A stretch of DNA of 60,165 bases from Acidobacteriota bacterium (GTDB lineage: Bacteria > Acidobacteriota > Terriglobia > Bryobacterales > Bryobacteraceae), in assembly GCA_016871155.1 (NCBI GenBank), contig VFZO01000010.1, forward strand, positions 1 to 60,165, written 5' to 3'. Made by a program: the position numbers and the translations under genes. Within the stretch, counting starts at the first letter, position 1. Every line of letters starts with the position of its first letter. The notes beneath the pieces are model-generated. The model was not told the DNA's origin and made no database searches. It worked only from the letters and a program-made list of their open reading frames with translations. Below are positions 1 to 8,496 of the stretch, in pieces.

Positions 1-184
1 AGTAACGCGCGATCCCTGGAAGTCGATCTTGAGAAGGCCGTTGAACGAGAGCTGAAAGGGCTGGTTTTGTTTGTCACCCATTGGGTGCTGTCCTCCGCAG
101 GGGTCTTCGCTGCCTTCAAACCCCTATGGATATTGATGCGGACGAGCATCCGGGAGATTCGCACGCGCGGCTCAAAACGGAAAT
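1..184. other. Window edge, unassigned
   Basis: No gene can be supported here. A 22-codon plus-strand frame opens with ATG at 126 and stops with TAA at 192-194, overlapping the GTG start of the next gene in another frame. It could be a short leader, the tail of a frameshifted upstream extension, or chance. All three plus frames from base 1 are interrupted or change composition before 185. Confidence 0.4.
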
Positions 185-2176
185 GTGGGTCTAAAGCAGC
201 TGGGCGTGACGGTGACCGACAGCCTGTTTTTCCAGCGGGGTCAATTCACGCTGGAAGACGACATGGCCAAAGGGACGGTCCAGTTTGCGAGTTGCTATTT
301 CGCCTCCGGCCGGAGGAGTTTGGGCGCTCGATTTCTGACGACCCCGATTCGCATGTCCCTGGGCGCGGTCTGTTGCAGATCTGGGAACGAGAAACTCCTG
401 GAGTCGATAGGCCGCGCGATCGCCAACCTGCCTCTCAAGGGCGCTCCGGTGCGATTGCTCGCGATCGTGGTTCAGGGCGAGGTCGGTCACGCATACGCGA
501 CCGACACGCTGCAGTTACGCCAACTCGAGTCCCGGGATGCCAAGTCGGTTGCGAATGCGGCGGACGGCAGCGAATCGTTCTACTACGCGATAGACAAGTT
601 CGATCTTGCCGACCTTGTGAAACTCCTGCGGGACTTTCAGGCGGCGATTCAAAATCAGACGATCGTCGAGCCGGAAACGCCACTCGTTCCCGTGATTCTG
701 ATCGATGAGTATTCTAGCCTGCAACTTGTTATCCCGGATGACCGTCACGACCTCCAATTGGTTCTGCCTCTAACCACTTTTCGAAAAGTCCGCGAGACCG
801 ATGTCCGCAGGGAACTGCCCGTGTACCGGGTCAGCTTCGCCTGTTCTCGGAAGTATCCGGAATTCGTTTCCTACATCGACGATTCTTTCGCTGAGTTCCT
901 TGCAACGGAGGTACAGACCACCGCGTCGGCACTTGCCCGGTTGTGTTGGGATCTGGAAACGGCGGTATTCGACGCCACGAAGAGGATTCCTTACTGGGCG
1001 GGGGACCACGTCATCCCCAACCGGGAACTCTCGGATCTGGAACGGAGAATTGCCGCGCGCCAATACGCACTCTGCGCTACCGGGTTAAACGAGGGAACCG
1101 TGGAGGAGAGCCGTCACGATCAGGGCGGCTGGGGAAAGATCCAGCGACGGGCGTTCGAATTGATTCACCAGACCATCGCGAGCGACGGGCCAGAGGATGG
1201 CCCAAGGCTATCCGATCACATCAAAGCCACGCTCCTGCACGCCGACCCGCGTGTGCTCCAGACACAGCAGTTCGAAACACTGGATCAGGCCGCAAGCATC
1301 TCCGAATTCATCAACAAGCGCGTACGATTGAGCAAGCTGCGTGGGCTGGATACCGGCCAAGCAGAGCGATATCTCGAGTCCTTACTTCGCGGCGAGGAGG
1401 GCGAGTGGGCGGAGCGGATTGCCGTCAGGGTTTATGAGGTAAGCGACGTATTGGACAGCCCGAAGTTGAGGGAGAATGTCTGCCGGCTGCTGAACGAGTT
1501 GGCTGCGTTGTACCGCCGGCAACAGAATCCAGTCGGCTTGCCGCCTCGGGCCAAGTTCGCCCTCGCCTGGCATGATGCCGAACGGATTGGCTTCCAATCG
1601 GGCAAAGACGAAATGCGTTGGATTCACCGGTATGGAGCGCCATTTGTTGCGGAGCACCCCGAGGCGGCCGCCGGGCCGATTATCGCGGACCGAATTCAAC
1701 AGGACATTCGCGAAAGTTTTCGCCGGTACGACAGAATCGCCCTGGCCGAGAGCGGTGAGCGAGGGGACGGTCCGCCAGCGGGGGTTATTTGCATTCTGGA
1801 AAAGCCCGGTTGTTTTCCGGAGGACTCTCCGCGCGCGAACGGCAGAATCCTGATTCGAGATAAGGACGGAAACGAACAAGAGTACATGAGCGAGGATGAG
1901 CCACACCTGTCCCGCTCTATTGAATTCCGCTACATCTTTGTGAACGATTCCTTTCGTGGCCAACAGGTGGGCCGTTTGCTGATGGGTGAAGCGCTCCGCT
2001 GGTGCGCAAAGCAGGCCTACTGCGACAGGGTCCGGGCGACGGTACTTCCGCAATTGCACCCGATGATTTCGCGTCTGGAAAAGCACGACTTCACTTTGGT
2101 GGAGCCTCTGAAGTACGACTGGCTCCGGGCACCCTTCCGCCTGGTATACGAACACTCGATACAGCGAAACCGCTGA
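185..2176 (+). CDS. Large protein of unknown function with a GNAT-like C-terminus
   Basis: A 663-residue protein with no signal peptide or membrane segment, so probably cytoplasmic. Residues 1-520 resemble no family I can name. The last ~110 residues look like a GNAT acetyltransferase core: a beta strand (EFRYIFVNDSF), then RGQQVGRLLMGEAL, which fits the acetyl-CoA-binding R/Q-x-x-G-x-G/A loop and helix, then a strand/helix pair ending in the domain. GTG at 185 is the first possible start after an in-frame TGA at 134-136; the preceding CGGAAAT gives only a weak ribosome site. It converges on the permease gene with one base between the stop codons. Acyl or acetyl transfer is inferred from the fold only; the substrate is unknown. 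Confidence 0.6.
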   Translation: MGLKQLGVTVTDSLFFQRGQFTLEDDMAKGTVQFASCYFASGRRSLGARFLTTPIRMSLGAVCCRSGNEKLLESIGRAIANLPLKGAPVRLLAIVVQGEVGHAYATDTLQLRQLESRDAKSVANAADGSESFYYAIDKFDLADLVKLLRDFQAAIQNQTIVEPETPLVPVILIDEYSSLQLVIPDDRHDLQLVLPLTTFRKVRETDVRRELPVYRVSFACSRKYPEFVSYIDDSFAEFLATEVQTTASALARLCWDLETAVFDATKRIPYWAGDHVIPNRELSDLERRIAARQYALCATGLNEGTVEESRHDQGGWGKIQRRAFELIHQTIASDGPEDGPRLSDHIKATLLHADPRVLQTQQFETLDQAASISEFINKRVRLSKLRGLDTGQAERYLESLLRGEEGEWAERIAVRVYEVSDVLDSPKLRENVCRLLNELAALYRRQQNPVGLPPRAKFALAWHDAERIGFQSGKDEMRWIHRYGAPFVAEHPEAAAGPIIADRIQQDIRESFRRYDRIALAESGERGDGPPAGVICILEKPGCFPEDSPRANGRILIRDKDGNEQEYMSEDEPHLSRSIEFRYIFVNDSFRGQQVGRLLMGEALRWCAKQAYCDRVRATVLPQLHPMISRLEKHDFTLVEPLKYDWLRAPFRLVYEHSIQRNR

Positions 2177-2177
2177 G

Positions 2178-4634
2178 TCACTCCGCCCGCAGCGCGATAA
2201 CCGGATCCACCCGAGTGGCCCGCAGTGCGGGCAGCCACACGGCCGCCAGCGCCACGGCCGCCAGCACCACCGGCACGCCCACGAAGATCGCCGGGTCGCG
2301 CGGCGCCACGCCGAACAGCAGGCTTTGTATGCGGCCCGTCAGGAAGTACGCCCCGGCCACGCCAACCACCAAGCCGGCCGCCGCCAGCCGCATGCCTTGC
2401 CAAACCACCATGCCGCGCACATCGCCGGTCTGCGCCCCCAGCGCCAGACGGATACCGATCTCCTGCTGCCGTTGTTCCACTGAATAGGCCATTAGTCCGT
2501 ATACGCCGATCGCCGCGAGCAAGAGCGCGGCGGCGCCGAAGATCGTCATGAGCAACATGTTGAATCGGGGCCGCGCGGTCGAGCGCTCTACCACCTCGGT
2601 CATGGTTCGTACGTCGGAGACTGGCAGGGCGGTGATCTGCTTCAGCTCCTCCCGCACTACACCTGCCAGGGAACCGGGGTTTGAGCGCGTGCGAACAATC
2701 CAGGCCATGGGGGTGATTGCGACGTTCAGCGCGTTCAACGCCGCCGGCTGCTGCGCGGTCGGAATATACATGTGCGGGTTCGGATCGTCGTTCAATCCTC
2801 CGTCGCGGACATCGGCAGCGATGCCGATAATCTGGCGCGGTTGCTCGGTCTCCAACTGCGGCATGACGCCTTTGCCGATGAGAATCCGGTCGCTCATCGG
2901 GTCGCCCTTCGGCCAGAACTGTTTGGCCATCGCCTGGTTGATAATCGCCACGGGCACGCCCGCCGCGTCGTCGCGCTCGTTAAACGTCCGGCCGCGAGTC
3001 ATCGCAATCCGGAACGCCTCGAAATAGCCTGGTGAGACGGGGGTCCAAGTACCGCCGCCGTGGAACGGTCCGCGCTCGGTGGGACGGCCGAGGATTCGGA
3101 ACGGGAGTCCGTAGCCGCCGTCCAACGGAAGGCAACACGAGGCGCTGGCGTACTCCACGCCGGGAAGCGCCCGCAAACGCTCAACGCCGGTGCGCACAAG
3201 CCGCTCCACCGCGGCGGGATCGTGGAATCGCGGTTCGTTGATGGACATCTTCATCGTCAAGACGTTGGCGGTGTCGTAGCCGGGGTTGACCTTGTAGATA
3301 TTGATGGACGTCTGGATTAGCAGCGCGGCGCCGATGACGAGAATCGCCGCTAGCGCGATCTCGACAACCACAAGCACGGTGCGCGACTTGTTCTGGCGCA
3401 GGCCGGACCCAGTCCGTCCGGCGGCCTCTTTCAGGCTTCCGGCCAAATCGCCCTTCGACGCCTGCAGCGCCGGCACCAGCCCGAAGATCACACTCGTCAA
3501 CAAAGCCACACCGATCGTGAACGCCAGTACCCGCCAATCCACCGCCACCAGTTCGCCGTTCTGGCCCATACGGGGAAGGCCGGCCGTGTTCACGCGCAGC
3601 AGAGCGCGGATGCCCGCCAACCCGACGGCAAATCCCGCGACGCCTCCCGCCAGCCCCAGCAACACACTCTCCGTCAGCAGTTGCCGGACGATGCGCCCCC
3701 GGCCGGCGCCGATCGCGGAGCGGATGGCGATTTCCCTTCGGCGCCCCACTGCGCGGGCCAGCAAAAGGTTGGCTACGTTTGAGCAGGCGATCAACAAGAC
3801 CATGCCGACGGCCACCTCCAGAAACAGAAGGCTATCCTGCGCGTTGCCGGAAAGCGCAACTTGCAGGGAACGGGCCCGGAACTTTTGGCTCTGGTCCGGG
3901 CCCAGGCCGTTCGGAAACTTCGCCGCGTAGACGGCGGTCGAGGCGGCGATCTGCGCCTGCGCCTGTTGCAAAGTCACGCCGTCCTTCAACCGGCCGGCGG
4001 CGGCAAAGTAGTGGCCCTGGTTGTTGGTGTTCGGATCGAGTTGGAAGGCGGTCCACACATCGGAATCCTCGGCCAGATCGCGGAAATCAAAAGTCTGGCC
4101 GACGACGCCGATAATGTCGTGCGGCTCCCCGCCCAGCAGCATCTTCCGCCCAAGAACGTTTGGATTTCGGGCGAACCGCTGCGTCCAAAGGCGCTCGGCG
4201 ATTAGTACCGCCTTGGGCCCGTTTGGCCGGTCCTGCTCCGCGGAGAAAGTTTGGCCGAGAATGATCGGCGCGCCGAACAGCCGGAAGAATTCGGCGCTGA
4301 CCTGCGCGGCGCGCAACTGCTCTGGCGTCTCGCCGCCCGTCCAGTTTCGAACGCCCGTGCGATACGCGGCGACATCCTGAAACGACGCCGTCTGCTCCCG
4401 CCAGTGCTGGAACTTCGCCGGCGAAGCGGCGTCGAACCCGCCCTGCTGGGTCGCCACGCCGAATGTGACGATGCGTTCGGCGTCCGGAAACGGTGCCGGA
4501 CGGAACAGGATGGCGTTCACGACGGAGAATATGGCCGTATTCGCCCCAATGCCAATGGCCAGTGCGGCCACTGCCGCCAACAAGAAACCGGGGTTCTTAG
4601 CGAACAAGCGCAGCGAGTGCTTCAGATCGTCCAT
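2178..4634 (-). CDS. ADOP-type (MacB/FtsX-like) ABC transporter permease
   Basis: An 818-residue inner-membrane protein of the acidobacterial duplicated orphan permease type. The N-terminus (MDDLKHSLRLFAKNPGFLLA, then AIGIGANTAIFSVVNAILFR) is the usual first membrane segment. A MacB-like periplasmic domain follows (~45-250), an FtsX domain (~275-395, with the GRRREIAIRSAIGA loop), a second periplasmic domain (~430-680) and a second FtsX domain (~690-815, with EQRQQEIGIRLALGA). No ATPase gene lies beside it, as is typical for orphan permeases. The substrate cannot be read from sequence; the family is thought to act in mechanotransmission or export with a separate MacB-like ATPase. It is a stand-alone counterpart of the permease half of the 19.4-23 kb fusion gene. 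Confidence 0.9.
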   Translation of the reverse strand: MDDLKHSLRLFAKNPGFLLAAVAALAIGIGANTAIFSVVNAILFRPAPFPDAERIVTFGVATQQGGFDAASPAKFQHWREQTASFQDVAAYRTGVRNWTGGETPEQLRAAQVSAEFFRLFGAPIILGQTFSAEQDRPNGPKAVLIAERLWTQRFARNPNVLGRKMLLGGEPHDIIGVVGQTFDFRDLAEDSDVWTAFQLDPNTNNQGHYFAAAGRLKDGVTLQQAQAQIAASTAVYAAKFPNGLGPDQSQKFRARSLQVALSGNAQDSLLFLEVAVGMVLLIACSNVANLLLARAVGRRREIAIRSAIGAGRGRIVRQLLTESVLLGLAGGVAGFAVGLAGIRALLRVNTAGLPRMGQNGELVAVDWRVLAFTIGVALLTSVIFGLVPALQASKGDLAGSLKEAAGRTGSGLRQNKSRTVLVVVEIALAAILVIGAALLIQTSINIYKVNPGYDTANVLTMKMSINEPRFHDPAAVERLVRTGVERLRALPGVEYASASCCLPLDGGYGLPFRILGRPTERGPFHGGGTWTPVSPGYFEAFRIAMTRGRTFNERDDAAGVPVAIINQAMAKQFWPKGDPMSDRILIGKGVMPQLETEQPRQIIGIAADVRDGGLNDDPNPHMYIPTAQQPAALNALNVAITPMAWIVRTRSNPGSLAGVVREELKQITALPVSDVRTMTEVVERSTARPRFNMLLMTIFGAAALLLAAIGVYGLMAYSVEQRQQEIGIRLALGAQTGDVRGMVVWQGMRLAAAGLVVGVAGAYFLTGRIQSLLFGVAPRDPAIFVGVPVVLAAVALAAVWLPALRATRVDPVIALRAE

Positions 4635-4696
4635 GTGAACCTTATACGTGGCCGCGCCGGAATGGTTCCTTCAGTTACCAAAAGTTAGCCCGAAAA

Positions 4697-4705
4697 TGGT
4701 ATCGT
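4697..4705 (+). promoter_or_regulatory. Candidate extended -10 promoter
   Basis: TGGTATCGT fits an extended -10 (TGn followed by a TATAAT-like hexamer, TATCGT at 4700-4705). TTACCA at 4675-4680 is a poor -35 at 19 bases spacing. It would start transcription about 25 bases upstream of the 4738 gene. Confidence 0.35.
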
Positions 4706-4737
4706 GCCTTGGACCAGTCAAGAACAAGGAGGTTCTT

Positions 4738-5406
4738 ATGGTTTACAAACTGCTTGCGGTATGCACAGGTTTCGGCCTCGTGGCGTTTACCGCACCCATC
4801 ACCGTCGCCAGCTACGACATGCCAAACGGACAGGGCCAGGCAAGCGGCGGGACTTTTAACTACTGGGACCTGAACTACTCGGGCGCCGGCGCGACGAACA
4901 CCGACGGTTCTCCGCTGACCGGGGGCCTTGGGGATCTCACCGACGGATTCATCGCTCTGAATAACTGGTCCGCCGCCGAGAATGCCGCCGGCACGGGTCC
5001 ATACGTTGGCTGGCGAAGCGGCTTCACATCGAATCCGCTCATCACGTTCCGGTTCGCGGGGCCGGTGAACATCGACACGATCACGTTCTACGTCGACGAT
5101 TCCGATGGAGACGGCGGCGTAACCGTGCCGCTCAGTTTCGAGATCGGACTTTCCGGCGGACCGCTGACTACCTTCAACGTCGCCGATCCGAGCGGCTCCG
5201 CCCCCGCGTCCTACGTCTTTTCGGGTCTGGGGCTATCGGGAAACGCCGTGGATATTCGCCTGAACCACCGGACCGGGTGGGTGTTTGTCAGCGAAGTGAC
5301 CTTTGCTGACGCTGAAGTTCCGGAGCCGAAGCCGGGCCTGCTGTTCGCGGCCGGATTGGCGATGCTCGTAATCCTGTATCGCTCGTCCAACTCGCCGCGG
5401 CACTAA
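4738..5406 (+). CDS. PEP-CTERM sorted surface protein
   Basis: A 222-residue exported protein. Residues 1-24 form a signal peptide (short lysine-containing n-region, hydrophobic core, cleavage near VAS). Residues ~25-190 are a beta-rich, Gly/Asp/Asn-rich domain resembling discoidin-like modules seen in PEP-CTERM proteins. The tail is a PEP-CTERM signal: VPEPKP, a hydrophobic stretch LLFAAGLAMLVILYR and a basic end. Such proteins are processed by an exosortase/EpsH system, which is not in this window. The start is fixed by AAGGAGG at 4726-4732, five bases before ATG 4738; an in-frame ATG 90 bases upstream has no such site. Its stop shares the four bases CTAA (5403-5406) with the stop of the convergent methyltransferase gene. 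Confidence 0.8.
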   Translation: MVYKLLAVCTGFGLVAFTAPITVASYDMPNGQGQASGGTFNYWDLNYSGAGATNTDGSPLTGGLGDLTDGFIALNNWSAAENAAGTGPYVGWRSGFTSNPLITFRFAGPVNIDTITFYVDDSDGDGGVTVPLSFEIGLSGGPLTTFNVADPSGSAPASYVFSGLGLSGNAVDIRLNHRTGWVFVSEVTFADAEVPEPKPGLLFAAGLAMLVILYRSSNSPRH

Positions 5407-6908
5407 TCCGCGGCCGGCGCAACGTAGCCAAACGCAAGAAGATCGCGCACGCCGGGCAGCGCGTGCGGAATCGTATCGTCCAGCGAGATGCCGGCTGCCT
5501 GCGCCAGAACGCCAAGAATCTCGCTCACCGTGCGCTCGCCATCGCAGAGGCCGGCGAAACGGCCGATCGCGCCGGGCACTTCCTTTGAAAACGACAACCC
5601 GCCGTCCAGCAGCAGCTTGGTTTCGGACTGCTTCCAGTTCCGCTCGCCGGGCTCGAAGAGCATCGTCATTCTCGTCTCCGGCGCCACGCGCAACTTGGCG
5701 TTCAGTACGATTTCGTCGGAGGCGCGCATCAGATCGATACAGCGGAACAACCGGGCCACCTGGTGCCCGTAGTGCCCTCCTACGGCCTTTGGCACGGGTC
5801 CGTAGATGATCCAGTTCGGTTCGCCGGTTGTGCGCTTTCGCATTCCGACAAAATGATGCTGAATCGCGGCGACGCGAACCTCCGTCAGGTACGACAACCA
5901 CTCGGTGCGCTCCGCCGTGTAGCGCTCCGGATCCACCTTGAGCAAGCTAGAGAGCCATGCATCGACATACTGGGGTGGAAACATCTGCACGCCTGCGAAG
6001 ATCAGCACATCGCATCCGTTGTCCTTGACCCATCCGCGAAGGCGGTCCTCGGCCGATTCGTCCGTGTAGTTGATGACGTCGGAGATCACGTGCGCGAAGC
6101 CGCCCTCGTTTAGGTGCGCACCCGCTTCGCGAATCAGTTTCTCGGAAAACCGGTCCGCCCCCATGCCGCCGTCGGCGAACAACTGGCGGCTAGAACCTTT
6201 CACGACGAACGGCGGGTTGGCACCGATCAGGTCGAAAGTTTCGCCCTCCACGGCCGAATACAGGTCGGTGTGCCGGAACTCGATGTGGTCGAATCCGTTC
6301 AGTGCCGCGCCGGCCCGGCCGAAATTCAGGGCGCGTTCGTTCGCGTCGATCGCGACGATCTCCCGTGCGTGCGGCGCCATATGGAACGCCTGCACGCCGC
6401 TGCCGCAGCACAGATCCAACATCCGCCCATAGGGCCGCATCTCCATTGAATACGTCAGCCGCTCCGAGGAAGCCGAGTGGCCCATCACCCAGTTCCGGTC
6501 CTTCTCCCGCCGCACCGGATCGTTGTGATCCGACACAAGAAGAAACTCATCGTTGCTGACCAAGTTCACGGTACCGCGGATCAGCCCGCCCTCCAGCCGC
6601 TCCATCAGACGGGTCCGCAGGCACAAGTCGACAAGTTCATCGCCCAGGTGCTGGCGCGCGATGTTCTCCCCGGTCGGCGCGTCCAGCAAAAACGCACGCG
6701 TCAGGCATTCGACTTTCCCAACCGGCGGCGTGTGCTTGGCCAAAAGGTGGCGATTATCGCGGACATCGTGATCGATGACCTGAAAGGCTTCGTTGCTCAT
6801 GTGGAGTTCGCGCGTATAGCCGTACGCACGAACCAGCTCGCCGATACGGCGGGCGGCGGCGCGGTCGGATACATCCAGCGGCGGCGTCTCTTCGATTCCA
6901 GTAGTCAT
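5403..6908 (-). CDS. Class I SAM-dependent methyltransferase with flanking winged-helix-like regions
   Basis: A 501-residue cytoplasmic enzyme. Residues ~1-150 look helical and resemble the N-terminal domains of HemK/RlmG-like methyltransferases. The Rossmann core (~160-330) shows motif I MLDLCCGSGVQAFHMA, the acidic motif II residue in IVAIDANERAL, and the catalytic loop ANPPFVVKG, an N-P-P-F/Y type motif typical of N6-adenine, N2-guanine or glutamine methyltransferases (HemK, RlmG, TaqI-like). A C-terminal extension (~400-500) has a predicted winged-helix or PqqD-like appearance (GERTVSEILGVLAQAAGISLDD). The target may be rRNA, DNA or a release factor. ATG 6908 is preferred over ATG 6926 because conserved sequence begins only after it; neither has a strong ribosome site. 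Confidence 0.8.
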   Translation of the reverse strand: MTTGIEETPPLDVSDRAAARRIGELVRAYGYTRELHMSNEAFQVIDHDVRDNRHLLAKHTPPVGKVECLTRAFLLDAPTGENIARQHLGDELVDLCLRTRLMERLEGGLIRGTVNLVSNDEFLLVSDHNDPVRREKDRNWVMGHSASSERLTYSMEMRPYGRMLDLCCGSGVQAFHMAPHAREIVAIDANERALNFGRAGAALNGFDHIEFRHTDLYSAVEGETFDLIGANPPFVVKGSSRQLFADGGMGADRFSEKLIREAGAHLNEGGFAHVISDVINYTDESAEDRLRGWVKDNGCDVLIFAGVQMFPPQYVDAWLSSLLKVDPERYTAERTEWLSYLTEVRVAAIQHHFVGMRKRTTGEPNWIIYGPVPKAVGGHYGHQVARLFRCIDLMRASDEIVLNAKLRVAPETRMTMLFEPGERNWKQSETKLLLDGGLSFSKEVPGAIGRFAGLCDGERTVSEILGVLAQAAGISLDDTIPHALPGVRDLLAFGYVAPAAD

Positions 6909-6956
6909 CGCCGTCCATCTTAGCAACGAGCTCCGGCCCGCGTGAACTAAGCTATG

Positions 6957-6962
6957 TATAAT
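6957..6962 (+). promoter_or_regulatory. -10 element upstream of the sheath gene
   Basis: A perfect TATAAT with no clear -35. Transcription would begin near 6969, inside an in-frame extension that opens at ATG 6954, which supports ATG 6999 as the real start of the sheath gene. Confidence 0.5.
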
Positions 6963-6998
6963 ACGGCAGCGGCGAAACCGCCGCCGTTAGGAACCTTC

Positions 6999-8495
6999 AT
7001 GCCGAAACCTTCCTCTGCGGACGTAGTACTAGACGTTGAACCGGGAAAGACTCGAAACGACGCTGCTCCGGAACCGGATTCGCCATTTCACATTCTTGTG
7101 CTCGGCGACTTTTCGGGACGCGCCAGCCGTGGCGTAGTGGAACCGGTTCTTGGGCGCAAGCCCATGCTCGTCGACCGGGATGAAATCGAGAATCTGCCGA
7201 AGATCTTGAAAACCAAGATCCGGGTCCCGCTGGAAGGCGACCACGGCGCGGAGCTCTTGATCCCGATCGAGACCATCGACGATTTCCACCCCGACTCGCT
7301 CTATGAAAAATGTGCGCTGTTCCCGGCGCTGCGCGCCATGCGCCGGCGCCTGGAAAATCCGGCTTCGCTGAAAGCGGCGACCGATGAGATTCTCGGCGGT
7401 CTGGTTCGCGAGGCGCCCAGGGAGGCAGCGGCGTCCGCCGAGATTCTGACCGGTTCCCTCCTCGATCAAATCGCGGAAGAGACGTCGGCGCCGGCCCCGG
7501 CGAGGGGCTCGCGCCCGAGGGATCCCCTGCTGGCGTATGTCCACGATCTGGTAGCGCCCCACTTGGTGCCGGGCCAGGATCCGAAGCAAAAGGAACTGCT
7601 GGCGCAGCTCGACAATGAAGTGGGCTCGCAAATGCGGCGGCTGCTTCACGACAACGTTTTCCAGGCGGCCGAAGCGGCGTGGCGCGCGCTCGACTTTCTG
7701 GTGCGCAACGTCGAGACGGACACGCAACTGAAAATCTACGTCCTGGATATTTCCAAACCGGAGATGCTCTCCGATCTGGCCTCCGCTTCCGATCTCAAGC
7801 AGACCGGCTTGTTTCAACTCCTGATCAAAGCGACGCCGGGCGGCGAACCTTGGTCGTTGCTTGGCGCCGACTGTACCTTCCGGCCGTGGATCGACGACAT
7901 CGAGCTGCTGGCCCGCATCGCAATGCTGGCCGAACTGGCCGGCGCGCCCATCATCGCCGCCGGCGATACGTCGATTCTCGGCGTGAAAAATCCGGAGCGT
8001 CTGGGCGACAACGACGAGTGGCAGATCGACAACGCGGTCTGGAACGAGCTCCGCGCGTTTCCGGAGGCCCGCCGGGTCGGCCTCGCCATGCCGCGGTTTT
8101 TGTTGCGATCACCCTATGGCAAATCCTCCAGCCCGGCCGAGCGTTTCCCATTCGAGGAGATGCCGGAAGGCAGCACCCACGCCCACTATCTGTGGGGCAA
8201 CCCGATGTATGCCTGCGTAATGTTGATCGCACAAGCCTTTTCGCATTCCAAATGGGACCTTCGGCCCGGCCAGTTCCAAAGCGTGCGCGGCCTGCCCACG
8301 CATGTGTGGTACGAATACGGCAATCCAGAGCTCAAGCCCGGCGCCGAGGTGCTGTTGACGTTGAAGGCCGCCGAGACGATGATCGAGCAAGGGCTGATGC
8401 CGCTGCTGTCGATGAAAGGTTCGGGCGAGGTGCGCGTAGGCATGTTCCAATCGATCGCCAAGCCCTCAACGCCGCTGGAAGGGCGTTGGAGCTGA
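6999..8495 (+). CDS. Fused TssB-TssC contractile-sheath protein (type VI secretion-like)
   Basis: A 498-residue protein joining small and large type VI sheath subunits. Residues ~28-120 match TssB/VipA (opening PFHILVLGDFSGRASR, then PKILKTKIRVPL). Residues 120-175 are an Ala/Pro/Arg linker. Residues ~195-498 match TssC/VipB: HDNVFQAAEAAWRALDFLV, LIKATPGGEPWSLLGADCTF, GLAMPRFLLRSPYG, FPFEEMPEG and YLWGNPMYA. Separate TssB and TssC are roughly 165 and 490 residues, so this fusion is compact and probably lacks the long TssC N-terminal region. AGGA at 6989-6992 lies six bases before ATG 6999. No baseplate, tube, ClpV or membrane-complex gene is present here. It may form a sheath, or be a domesticated assembly protein. 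Confidence 0.85.
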   Translation: MPKPSSADVVLDVEPGKTRNDAAPEPDSPFHILVLGDFSGRASRGVVEPVLGRKPMLVDRDEIENLPKILKTKIRVPLEGDHGAELLIPIETIDDFHPDSLYEKCALFPALRAMRRRLENPASLKAATDEILGGLVREAPREAAASAEILTGSLLDQIAEETSAPAPARGSRPRDPLLAYVHDLVAPHLVPGQDPKQKELLAQLDNEVGSQMRRLLHDNVFQAAEAAWRALDFLVRNVETDTQLKIYVLDISKPEMLSDLASASDLKQTGLFQLLIKATPGGEPWSLLGADCTFRPWIDDIELLARIAMLAELAGAPIIAAGDTSILGVKNPERLGDNDEWQIDNAVWNELRAFPEARRVGLAMPRFLLRSPYGKSSSPAERFPFEEMPEGSTHAHYLWGNPMYACVMLIAQAFSHSKWDLRPGQFQSVRGLPTHVWYEYGNPELKPGAEVLLTLKAAETMIEQGLMPLLSMKGSGEVRVGMFQSIAKPSTPLEGRWS

Positions 8496-8496
8496 G

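Noticed and set aside
67-708. 213-codon plus-strand frame at the window start
   Set aside because: Arg- and Gly-heavy composition and overlap with the better frame from 185 mark it as a shadow.
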